Assembly (NCBI GenBank): GCA_013365325.1
Contig: JABVXV010000021.1
Span: 248,001-312,000 of the forward strand
Direction of reading: 5' to 3'
Length of the DNA: 64,000 bases
DNA from: Dipetalonema caudispina
Lineage: Eukaryota; Nematoda; Chromadorea; Rhabditida; Onchocercidae
Under the pieces are notes generated by a model that had not been told where the DNA came from, did not search any database, and saw nothing but the letters and a program-made list of their open reading frames with translations. Below, one piece after another: positions 11,653 through 22,848 of this stretch. The translations under genes and the position numbers were made by a program. Within the stretch, counting starts at the first letter, position 1, and every line of letters begins with the position of its first letter.

Positions 11653-14590
11653 ATGATAGAGATGTATATTCATAATATTGCCTTATTTCTCCTGGTACCA
11701 CTCGCGATACAACAAGGAGCATACGGTGAATGAATTTGCTGTTTTGAGTGACCGATGCAATGATATGCATAATGATTGTTTCACATGCTTGAACAACAAG
11801 TGGATTTTGCAGGTGGAAATACGAACTCATTAGAATCATCAAATTCAGAGAAGCATTCAATTAGTGACCTTGCAAGCATGCCTGAATCTCATCCAAATTG
11901 CGCTGAAGGTAAAATAAATTTATTTCCTTCAAATTTACTCCTCTATGCCTCTGCTACTTTTCTTACTTATTTTGTATACTCATTTCAGGCTGCTTGAAAC
12001 CTTTCCTTCTTACGCTACGCGCAAGTTTTGTTTCTGGAAACAACTACGAACGTTTAGTGAATACATGCGAGTAAATGATTTGTTGCTTTATGAGAAACTG
12101 TGAATGAATCACATTTCTTGTTTTAAATTGTCCAGATATTATTTTAGGAAACTTCGGGAAGTATATGAATGTATGGATCGCATAAAGAAATGCCAGCCGA
12201 ATTATTTGTTTCGTATATTTATGGATGGCTTTGAGTATATGTGTGTCGAACATCCTGCCGGTCATTTTTTCAACGCATTTTTTGATCACTAAGTCTTCCA
12301 TAAAGTCGCCGAGCAGATATTATGCATCATTTCTGAAAACAATCGGCCTTCTTATGTACTTCATCATTTATCTATTACTTTATTTAATTTTAAAATTTAT
12401 TGAAGCTTTCCGAGACTTGATGGAATGTATGGATCTACATGTACAGATTGCTACCAAAGGTCCGATGTTTCATTTTTGAATTTTCGATTTAATTTGATAA
12501 AGTGATCAATTTCATAGCCAGTTTGTTGAAAAATTTAAAATTCAAAATAGTCTAAAAACTGGCTTCCATTCAATGAAAGCTTCATTCAGTGAGAGTTACA
12601 TTAAAATTTTGCAGATTGTGAGCAGAAGTGTAAAGCTCATAAATTAATAGCTGGCTGGTTCATTTATTCGATAATGCAATCCACCACACTTTTTCATACC
12701 GGAGAAAATGGTGCACCGCCACGCGTTAATATTGGCTTCCTTCGTAAAATTACTTCTGAAGCTTGCTCGTCAGTTTTTATTTTTGTAAATTTATTCATTA
12801 TAAATTACCACGATTTCTCAAGATGTGGATTAAATAGTCACCCTTATCATACATCTTTTACAAATCTATAATAGAGATTTTCATTAGATTAATCAGAGAA
12901 ATTCTGTCTACCTACTAACTCTTAACATTGCTGGTCACCAAACAAATTTAACTGTAAAGTGCAGCATTTCCAATATATTTGTGATCAATGGCTATCTTGT
13001 CCCAGGACTATTGATAAAATTGATGCATTATTCATGTGACTTTACGACAAAGAGAGTCTTCTGTTGAATATTGAGTGATACACTCTAATATGCTGTAAGA
13101 TCCGGATATAAACTAGCAAGATAATTTCATATCTGATTTGGCACATTTCAGAATTATACAGTGCTACTTCCTTTGTTTAAAAACAAAATATAATGCTCGC
13201 TGTTATGGTATTGGCGGTAATTTATTCATGGTAAGCTTGATTTGGCGATTTTTATGATGAATGTTTGAAATGCATTTGAGGACATTTGAAGTCTGAAACA
13301 ATATCTTAAAAGATGATATGATTAACTTTAAGCGCTGAAAATTTTTATCCATTTTTTTATATTGCGATTATGTCATAGATGACGAACGAAATAGTTAGCT
13401 TTCCATCACATTCTTCTCTTAAAATATTGCTAGGCACATTGTAGGAAGTAATGGTAAGGCCAATATATCGAATGCATAATTCGATATTATTAAGTCCCTT
13501 TTGGAATATAATAAGGTTGATGATACCTTCTCAATGCAATTTCATGATGACTGACGCAGGGATCACGTGGCAGAGGTATTTTTTTTTTGTGCATGGTCCA
13601 ATTAACAAAATTAAAGATAGATCTATTTGAAAAGCATTCTACTTAATATAGGAATCTCTGCGTCCAATTGTTGCTATTCATTTGAAACTTCAAATAACCG
13701 ATTTACATTTGAATTGCATTTATTCAGAATCAATCCGAAGCTGGATAAAGACTTAAAGGAGTTTTATAAAAATCGAACAGAACCGTTGGTCAAATTTCGT
13801 CCTCCGGTATAAATTTTAAATTTTTCTTATTTTGTTCTCATCGAAGTATCTCGAGTGTCATCAAGTAATATAAATCTAACTTTGAAGAAGTCTTAAATTT
13901 AAGAGACTACTAGCCCGAGGTCATGAATTAGTTTTGTAAACGCAGATAAATACCGAAAAAATGCGATACATGAACGGGTTTACCTGTTTTTCAGCAAATA
14001 AGAAAGGGTTTTAACAGTGTGTTGAGCTTCTGTTCTTACTTCTGTAAAGATTATTTTATTTTATGCGAAAATCGACAAGTAGTTTAAACTACACAAAACG
14101 ATTTATAATTTTTTGGATAAAAAATTCTATACACAGCGCTTCGAGTCAAGTTATTGAATGAAATATTAAACAATGAAACAGATTACCTTAAGCAAGGAAA
14201 TTTCACTGAATTTGGGAAATCTCTATTCCGGGAACGAACAAAGAGAATTAATAAAGAGACTAACATGGAAACTTTCATTACGGCAGTAAAAAGCAAAAAC
14301 GAAACGAAAGATGTTGAACATGACAATATTGGTTAGTTTTTTTTGTTTTTCCTATGACATTATGAAACATTATAGTTTGAAAAAAAATAGATTACCGCAT
14401 TTAACGGAAACAAGTATAAATTCTTCTTCCTGGCATTTTTGCACAATAATTTGAAGGAATTAAAAAACGGTAAGGTTCAAATGAATTGAAATACTTCACA
14501 TTTTTTCATCATCTGTATATTTTTACAGAGGAAGATTACCTGGAAGACTGTTCCAATGAATATGATAAAGATTGTGATGATAATGAGTGA
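11653..14590 (+). CDS. Secreted cysteine-rich protein with DUF19 (T20D4.11-like) domain
   Basis: Model: 11653-11725, 11813-11908, 11989-12070, 12136-12260, 12406-12459, 12615-12768, 13152-13216, 13560-13575, 13728-13806, 13995-14007, 14137-14331, 14529-14590; 1014 nt, 337 aa. The first exon encodes a signal peptide (MIEMYIHNIALFLLVPLAIQ). The core has the spaced cysteines and aromatic residues of the nematode-expanded DUF19/T20D4.11-like family: CLKPFLL, YFRKLREVYECMDRIKKCQPN, AFRDLMECMDLH, DCEQKCKAH, EACS, RCYGIGG. A hydrophilic tail ends in an acidic stretch (EEDYLEDC...CDDNE). Exons 1-7 are well supported by phase and splice sites. The 16-nt and 13-nt microexons are inferred because they are the simplest way to restore phase across clear flanking exons. 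Family members are secreted; the role is unknown. ATG at 11662 is an alternative start. Confidence 0.72.
12538..12568. repeat. 31-bp dispersed repeat, copy 1
   Basis: Matches 22567-22597 in the same orientation at 30 of 31 bases; core AGTCTAAAAACTGGCTTCCA. This copy lies in intron 5 of the DUF19 gene. It contains a short CAGT/ACTG hairpin in the core (imperfect at its first base here). Confidence 0.7.
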
Positions 14591-17500
14591 AGGCATTAGA
14601 TGTACAATGTTGTGAAACGAATGATGACCTTTCGTACGGCAGACAATGGGATTATAATCATATTTGTGTTCTTTGTCACCAATATTCCACACTTTTTTTT
14701 AGTTGAATTTCTCAAAATACTGTTTTGCTGTATCGCGTACTGGACACTCTGTGATTTAAAAAATTTTTAAATCGGCTTTCTAAATATTTTGAAAGTACAA
14801 ACTTTGATAAAAAAAGTGCTCTTATACAAATTAATCAAAAGCCTCATTTCATATATATTCAAATCATTTTCTAGTCGTTACAGTGTAGTGATTTTAGAAC
14901 TTTTCCGTTCATCTATTTTTGATTTTCAGACACAAGAAATTTTGCACCAAATGTCTGGAATAACTTTCAATGAGATCCCAAAGTATTTCATTAATATTCG
15001 AAAATAAGCAGAGAAAAATGAATTTGATGAAATGCTTCGTGTTCGTTGAATTTTTTAGAGTTTTACTTTTTCTGTTTAAACCGATATATGTGAATAGGTA
15101 AAGATTTGTAAATAGTCTTCTTTCACAATTATTAAATGAAACTGACAGATACAAATTTCGGCACACGTAAAAACGGTGAAAAAACGTACTGACAACTTAC
15201 GTAAGACAGCATTGAATTCTTCTATTTCAGATTTCTTGACAACTTGTTCAATTTTTTTCAGCAATTTTCATGATCTTCCTGTATACCATTACAAGCACAT
15301 TTTATTGTTCTCATTTCTATGTTTCTTTCTTCATTAAACCATTAAACTCTGATCTCTTCTTTTATTCTGTTTCCAACTTAGTTTTGCCGTTTCCATCAGT
15401 TTTTAATGTAAATTCGCAAAAAAAAAAAATGAAATATTTATGAGATTGAGTCCAATTAAGCCTAAGGCCATTGGTTACTGTAATCACTGATACAAAGCAC
15501 TTCAAATACATAAAATTGTTATTTTTCTAATATTATCTTTTTCTAAAAACAAAAGCTACACTTAGGTAAATGAGTCCAATACACTGTAACAGTCGCACAA
15601 CTTGCTGTTATGCTGCTGCTATGATATTTCGATCATTTCCTAATCTGAAAAAAAAAAAAAGATGAATTGTATTTACTATTATTCATAGAATAATATCAGT
15701 TCACTGAGTTAAGAAATTGACGTTTTTTCTTTTTTTTTTTTTCTGCCATGTACATTTATAAAGTAGGGAACTTTGGGCTAACCAAGGGTCACGAAAGTAT
15801 AGAACATACTTCCACTAAAAATGATTGAGCGAAGAGAAATATATTGTTATTATTATTGACAACTTTCAGAAGGACCTCAGGGCTCAATGATAATTTTTCG
15901 TTTCAAAAACTGCAGAAATCACATATCTATAAAGTGATTAGAACAAAAAGACATCAATGTGACCAGTTATTGCTGACCGCATTGAGTTTTCACAAGTCCA
16001 GTTTTTTTGGGGATGAGCCCTTGGTTTAATATCTCGCCGTTTGGTGTGATTTCTGCAGGAAAATTTACCAGAATTTCGGGATAAAAATCACACTGAATTA
16101 AAAATGAGACATGTCACTTCAAACTATATCTTTTGGTATTAATCTTTCACAATAAAAAATTCCAATTATAGCACCAATAACTTTTATGGAGTAAGACAAA
16201 TTTATTAATACAAAACAAAAAATGTCTTATGGAAATGCGAGCAACGATCGAGAAGTGTTTTCAGATCATATTTACAAACTGACAGGTATTCTTTTCTAGC
16301 TTTCCTTAATTAATTTATTTTTTGAATTTGAGGATGAAAGGTATTTCTTATCGCTTAATGCTATATTTTTGCAAGTTAAAAAATATGATAGATATAAAAT
16401 ATAGCATTAAAATAAAATCAAAATTTGTGAACATGTCGGAGTAGCACTGAAATAAGTGGTAAGGACAGTTAATGTTTACTGTCCATATGAAAATTGCTGC
16501 CCGAAGAGTTGTTTGCAACAACATTCAATTCTTTACAAACATATTAAATTAAAAATAAATTATGTTGCATCAACTTAGTTCAATTGGAGTTTTTAAAAGG
16601 TGCAAAAATCCGAATTGTAGCGAAATCCCGAATTTACAGGCCTAGCTTAATATCAAGTAAGTTGCCATGAGCAAATTGATCATAACCACCATTCTAATTA
16701 TTTCAGAAAACGATCACTGCTTATTTTTCCAGCAATTTTTCATCATTCATTTCTTCTTGATGTATAAATCATCTCTAAACTCTGCTCAAATTATTCACTT
16801 AAAAAATGGTTGTATTTCAAGGTCAAGACTTGTCGTAAACTAGCGGATTCAACAAATTTATTGATAATTTAATAGAAAATGCCTTTTAGTTATGTATGAC
16901 TACATATCATGCATACTTAAAATAGCAGAAGATACTAGTAGCAGAATTGTTTTGTCATCGATGGTTGGAATATTTTCCTTCCTTCACTGGCTTTTCCTTT
17001 AGAATTAAGTTTTCATATCCACGTTACACTTATGAATAAATATAAATAAGAATTTCTAAATCCGCAGATGCAATCAGTTCTGCTATTCCAGTCATATAAG
17101 ATTTGTACACTACATAATCGACACTGAAATACGAACAAAAGAATGTCTTTCGAGAGGAAAAATATAAGATTTAAAAAATTTTCGTCCACTAAAGTGCCTC
17201 AAATCGAACAAAGATATGAAGTGAAATAAAAAGCATTATCTAATAAGAAATATTTCTTGCCTTATTCAGGCCTACATCTCTATTCTTCTTTCATATATGT
17301 AACACATAACATTGTCATCTTGATAGCGGTCGTGCTCAAATAAAATCACTAAAATTGCATTTTCTAATTACCGTCCCTCAACTAAAATTAGAAACTTGAA
17401 AAGATACTTAGGACTGCAATACCTCGACAGGATCATTTCTGCAAAACTCCGAGCTAATATGATTCGTAAAAATTTTCAAGTATAACATTTAACAAACTCA

Positions 17501-17948
17501 GTCAATCTTTAGAAAACATTGTTAGCAATTAGCTAAAATGTGCCAAATTCAGCAGAAATACTTATAATCTAAATAATTAGCTACAAATATATTATAACTG
17601 ATTTGATGGATCACTGCTATCTCTACCGACGCCGTTAAACTGATTCCTTTCACTCACAGCACAGTCAAAAACAAAATGCATCATGACGATGATGAATAGA
17701 AATTGGTTTTAGCGATCAGAAGTTCTAAACGTTTCAGATGCGCCGATGTTGTTCGTAATATTGTTCGGGAAATGAAATTAGACATAACCTGAAATATTAC
17801 ACTCTTTAGTAGTAAGTATATGTAGTGGAAAATTTCCAGCCTTCTATAGACTGATAAAAGGAAGATGGTACTTGTTTCAAAGACTCATATTCCAAATTCA
17901 TTTTTCAGAAAATGAATAGATAAACATATGTTCACTGAAATTTGATCA
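14591..17948. other. Intergenic stretch between convergent genes
   Basis: About 3.4 kb between the ends of the plus-strand DUF19 gene and the minus-strand coiled-coil gene. It is AT-rich with A- and T-runs (for example about 15420-15430, 15647-15660 and 15728-15742). Open frames are short and noise-like. Nothing supported. Confidence 0.6.
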
Positions 17949-20900
17949 TTAAGTAAAAACTGGAATCGCTATTTCTTTTAACAGCTCGAAACTATCATTT
18001 ACAGATTCACTCACCTCATCTTTTTTTGTTCCTACTCTTTCTGCATTTTCGAATTTTATTTCATCCTCTTCTGCTTCTATTTTCTTCATGGGTGTCATCT
18101 TTTCCATTTGTTCCTGCGCATCGCTTGATGATTCCTCTTCCTCAGCCCATTCTTCAACTTCATCACAATCATTTGAGTTTTTTTTTATAAATTTACCATC
18201 TGCAGCATTGTCGGATATTTCTTTAAATTCGTCTTGATTATCCTCCAATGTGGATCGCTCTGTACTGATGTCAACAAATGGATGTTTATCAGCTCGATCT
18301 TTGCTACCTCTAGATTTTCCACAATTTCTTTGAATTGTTTTAGATTCATGTTTCGTTTGAGCTTTCATTACTCGTTGTTTTTGTTCAACTACTTTCCTTT
18401 CATCTTCTGCTTGTTCCGATACACTTTCTGTTCCACTGAATGAATGCTCGAATCTTTCCGTTACCTTTCCCGCTTTTGTGACAACCGCTATTTCGTGTGG
18501 TGTACTGGAATGAATTATTAATTAGATCTAGCCATTAATTGCTGATGAATGATAAATTTGTACAGAACACAATAAGTTCCGGAAAACATAATGTCTCTCT
18601 CTAAGTTTTTGGAATTGCTGTAAAGTATTAACTTAAAAAAGAAAGATGAAAGATTTGGCTAATAAAACCATTTATGTATAGCTATACCTTGAAAAACTAT
18701 CATCACTTTCCCAATCATCACCAGCATTTGGCTCCGATTCTTCGATCGGTGTTGCAATTCTGTCTTTCGACGATTCTGTTATTTTCATTCTACTCACTGC
18801 TGTTCCCTTCGCTTCATCATCCGAATGAATTTTTATTATTTCTGCTTTCAACTTTTCTTGAGTCCCATTACTTGGTGTCGTCAGTTTCCTGGAATATAAA
18901 ATAAACTATTCAGAAGAAAATAGTATGATTCCATGTCTTTCCACTCTTTATTTTTATTTTTTATAATTAATTCTAAATAAGATATAGAAGCTTAGTAGCA
19001 GCAAGACAAATATTCTACAAAAATTCCTCGTGTAATGTGGAAATTAGTCTGTAGAAGACAGATTTATTTTTTTCCTGCTTAATTTTCCGTCGCATTATAA
19101 ATAAATGTTAGTTCCCATTGCACAAAAGGGTTAAAATCAACGTAAGCGTTGGAATTTTTCTGGAAAAAAAAAAACTTTAAAATTTTCACTAACTTCTTAG
19201 TCCTAAATTGCTTTATAGGTTTTTCGAATTCATGCTTCATTGGTAATAATTTTCGATCGTACGTTTGCGAAGTATGTTTCTGTTTGGACTGTCCACTCTT
19301 GACATTGCAGTTGTTTTTCCGCCTTTCTTTCTTTCTCAATTCATTTTCCAGATGAATGATCAGCGCAATAAGTTCTTCACGATCAAATGTAGATAACTCT
19401 GCAAAAATTTTAAGAAAAATTCGAAATAGAGTTCTCAAATAAATTCAATGAAATTCGTAGGGTGAGATTTGAAATTAAACATTTTTCGAATTCATGCTTC
19501 ACTAGCAATATGATTTTTGATCGCATATGTTTCCTGCCTGATTTCCCGAGAAACAAGTAATCAATCCATAATAACCTCGTAAAATGCATTAAAACAAATC
19601 GAATCAAATTCATTTTTTCATCTTTCTTTACAGAAAAAATTTTAAACTCTGGATTTTACATTTGAGAACTTCATCTTCACAACGAACAATTGTTCTCAAA
19701 TATGAAATTCAGTTTGTGTTCCGTTTTGCTTCCAATTTATTCCACGTTTGTTCACATTAAATTGTTAATAAACATGGAATAAAATGGAAGCAAAACAGAG
19801 CACATAATTATTAGAGACAAAATACGTTCCCTACAGGATCAATCGATCTGTGATTAAATAATTACCGATCATTGTTCTGCAAAACATATTAATTACTCAC
19901 TGTATCAAGTGAAGAGCAATATATTCTACGAGAAACTTGGTAGTGCTTCTGACGCTAATAAAATTTTCTTTCGAATCTGTTGGCAGATTTTATATAACAT
20001 AGCAAACCGTATTGTCCATTTAATGTCGTATCCGATCTTATTCTCAACTTGCATATTTATTATTCCATTTCCGCGATAACAAACCATTTAACAGCAGTAA
20101 AAGACAATCCTTCAGTACTTTTCTTATGTCTCAACTAAACCCTCATCACAGTTATGAAAGAAATCAATGAAATTTGTCACACTTTTTCAACAAGCCATCT
20201 ATTGTAAACATATTTCATACATAAATCTTATAAGGAATTTGCCAATTGTCAGCAATTTATTTTGATAATGATATCATTTTAAACACTAAGAAAAACTGTC
20301 CCAAATGTTTACCCTCTCATTTTTCTCATTAAAGTAAGGATCCACTAACATCTTAACAGAAAAACTTTAAATTGAGGGCTAATTATATATCATCATATCT
20401 TACCCAAGTAAGGATATGGGCAATGTAATAGCTAAGAATAAATTATTCGTAATAATATGCTACAGAAAAACATAAAGCATAGATGAAGTATTTCCCAACT
20501 ATCGCTACTGTTGATATCAATTTTCTGCCATACTTTAAATTTTAGTATTGCTGTGACCATAGAATGCCAAAAGTTGGGCAATTAAAAGAACAGTACTTTA
20601 ATACGCATTCAAAGTGGAAAAAACTTAACGAACGCATATGATTTTTTTGTGATAAATATTAGACGACCATATAAAAGGAAGCTGCGATATTTGGAGCGGA
20701 AAGCCAAAAGAATGCAAAAATTAAATATAATTTTTTCGAAAATTCAGAAATCACAGGAAATAGCCTGGACCATATATTTCAAAAAATTAAAATCCCTATC
20801 TTTGGTAGATAAAGCGGGGAATTGTTGGCAACGGTATATATATATGACTGAAACGAAAAAATGGTAGATACATTTATACTTAAATTATCATTTCAGTATG

Positions 20901-22848
20901 ATAACTTTCATCAAATTTCTAAGTCAAGCTTACTTACCATCAAGAGAATAAGTTGAGCAGTTAAAGAAAATTCTTAGTTTTGAACGCATCATGTCATTTT
21001 CTTTCTCCAGAAAGCTAACTGTTTCTTTCAATTTTCTAGCATTATTGCTTTCCGGTACTGTTCTTTGTTGTTTTAGTACATCAGCCCGCATTTTGCTGAA
21101 AATTAATAAGTGCAAAAATTTTCATGACCTGATATGAGTTAAAAATGTTTGTCATACAAAATACAAGAAGTGATACTTGTAGAAATGAAAGTGAAAAAGC
21201 AGTGGTATTGCTAACCTAGGTGGAGGCGTGACATAAGTGAGACAACGCCTCATGTTATTGCATTCTACCTGAAGAGTTCCGATATGTTTCTGATAATCTG
21301 ATATCTTCATTGTTTCACGATCATGTTTCAGTCGACTGAAATCGACATACACTTCATATAAACACCTTTTCATTAAACAAAACAATGAAAACCTTATTTC
21401 ATTGGTCTTCTCTTTCAAAAGCGATTCCAGCATTGCAATTTTCTGCTTCATTGCTAGCATGTTTCCTCGTGAATCATCGGATGCGTACCATTTAGACTAA
21501 ACTATAACAATATTGAATATCTCAATTGTCCACAAAATGATTTGGAATATAAAAGTAAAGCAGCGGGTAAAATTTGGGCAAATATAAGTTCATAAATTTA
21601 TTCAGAAAATCATGGGATTGATAGGATAGAGGCTTATAAGGTAATACAAGCCTGAAAGAACAACAAGGTAATGCACACCTGAATGAACAACAAATTCTGT
21701 AATTGACGGTCTTTTCTTACTATTTCGTTACTTGAACGTTTTAAACGTGTTTTTAACACAACATTTTCCTTTAACATAGCAGCGTAATTCTAAAATAGCA
21801 ATAAATTTATGCTGTAGGAAAACGACTAATTAATGAGCATTTCTGAAACAAATTTCGAATGACAACGCCATATAGGTATATCTAACTCTCCCGATACAGT
21901 TCCCCTGATATAAAAGTATTTGTTAGACAAGGTACATCATCACCATAGTCTTTTTGGAAATACTGCCTCAGTAATTTTTGAAGAAATTATATCAGCGGTA
22001 TCAAATGTAAACTCTCATTTTCTCATATTTTCTTTCTACAAACTGTTCTGTGTCAGCTTAGCCAAGCGTGAGTTGTTAATTAATCACACATAATTCACTT
22101 ACACGTTTAACTCCGTATAATTCTTCTCGTAAATTATCGATTTGTTCTCGTTGCGGCGTTCTACCTTGATCGAATTGCGATGATACTACAAAAAATCAAG
22201 TTATTCACATCGTAAATTATTTGCCATTTCGGTACCGTTACATCTCGACAACATTATACCAGCATTCCATTAAAACTAGAAGGATTAAAGCTTTTCTCCA
22301 TCTCAATGAATGAGATGATGAAATTCAGATAATAGTGAAATATAATCCGGGAAAAAGTATACCATGAAGCGGTCGTTTTTCCAACAATTTTAGTGGTAAG
22401 AGAGGAAAGGATGACGGTTTAACAGCAAGGCGATACTTGGTAGATGTTGCTGGAGCTGAACGTTTTGCAGAATAAATATTTCTTAGCATTTGACGACGAT
22501 CATATACTCCGCCTGATGTGCTTGGATGTACTGGAGAATCGTGCTTTGCTAAAATTTCAACAACACGAAAATTCAAAACAGTCTAAAAACTGGCTTCCAC
22601 TTCTATATTTCAATTGTATCTGATGTAATCATACTTTTTACGGTAATTATAACAGCTTCTATGGTAAGTGGCAGGTACGACCTACCAGTAGAGTATCCCG
22701 TATGGTCAATTGAGTTGGTGGAATCATTTAGAACTGAACTATTGCTATCTGTTTCAACAACACTATTTTGTGATTTACTCTTTTCCTTTGATTGTTCCTG
22801 ATAATCATGTAAGTTGACAGATTTAGCAGTAGCACTTGCTGTGGACAT
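17949..22848 (-). CDS. Coiled-coil protein with acidic C-terminal tail, function unknown
   Basis: Ten exons on the minus strand: 22848-22686, 22548-22363, 22185-22103, 21789-21679, 21496-21393, 21335-21216, 21095-20938, 19398-19194, 18888-18688, 18504-17949; 1887 nt, 628 aa, every junction in phase. Residues 1-116 are Ser/Thr-rich ([19 protein letters not shown]...). About 125-380 form heptad-like helices, for example [42 protein letters not shown] and [15 protein letters not shown]. The tail (about 400-628) is rich in Glu/Asp/Lys with [10 protein letters not shown] and [11 protein letters not shown]. No signal peptide or membrane segment. The helix pattern (LxxENxxLKTRL..KDxQ, then KQKIxxLE..LKEK) recalls IQCE-type ciliary proteins, but no IQ motif is visible, so this is only a suggestion. 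The start ATG is the first in the open exon. Confidence 0.8.
19482..19535. repeat. Partial duplication of coiled-coil exon 8 sequence
   Basis: TTTTTCGAATTCATGCTTCA here repeats the sequence at about 19219-19238 inside exon 8, and similarity continues for about 30 more bases (ATTTTCGATCG versus TTTTTGATCGC). Read on the minus strand, both copies give KHEFEK. The duplicate lies in the upstream intron and looks like a decayed partial exon copy. Confidence 0.65.
19716..19803. repeat. Imperfect inverted repeat (34-nt arms, 20-nt loop)
   Basis: Arm 19716-19749 (TTTTGCTTCC..TTTATTCCA) pairs with 19770-19803 (TGGAATAAA..GGAAGCAAAA) with about four mismatches. It lies in the long intron between exons 7 and 8 of the coiled-coil gene. 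It could be a small foldback/MITE relic or an RNA hairpin. Confidence 0.75.
22567..22597. repeat. 31-bp dispersed repeat, copy 2
   Basis: Matches 12538-12568 at 30 of 31 bases. This copy lies in intron 1 of the coiled-coil gene, close upstream of exon 2. Confidence 0.7.
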
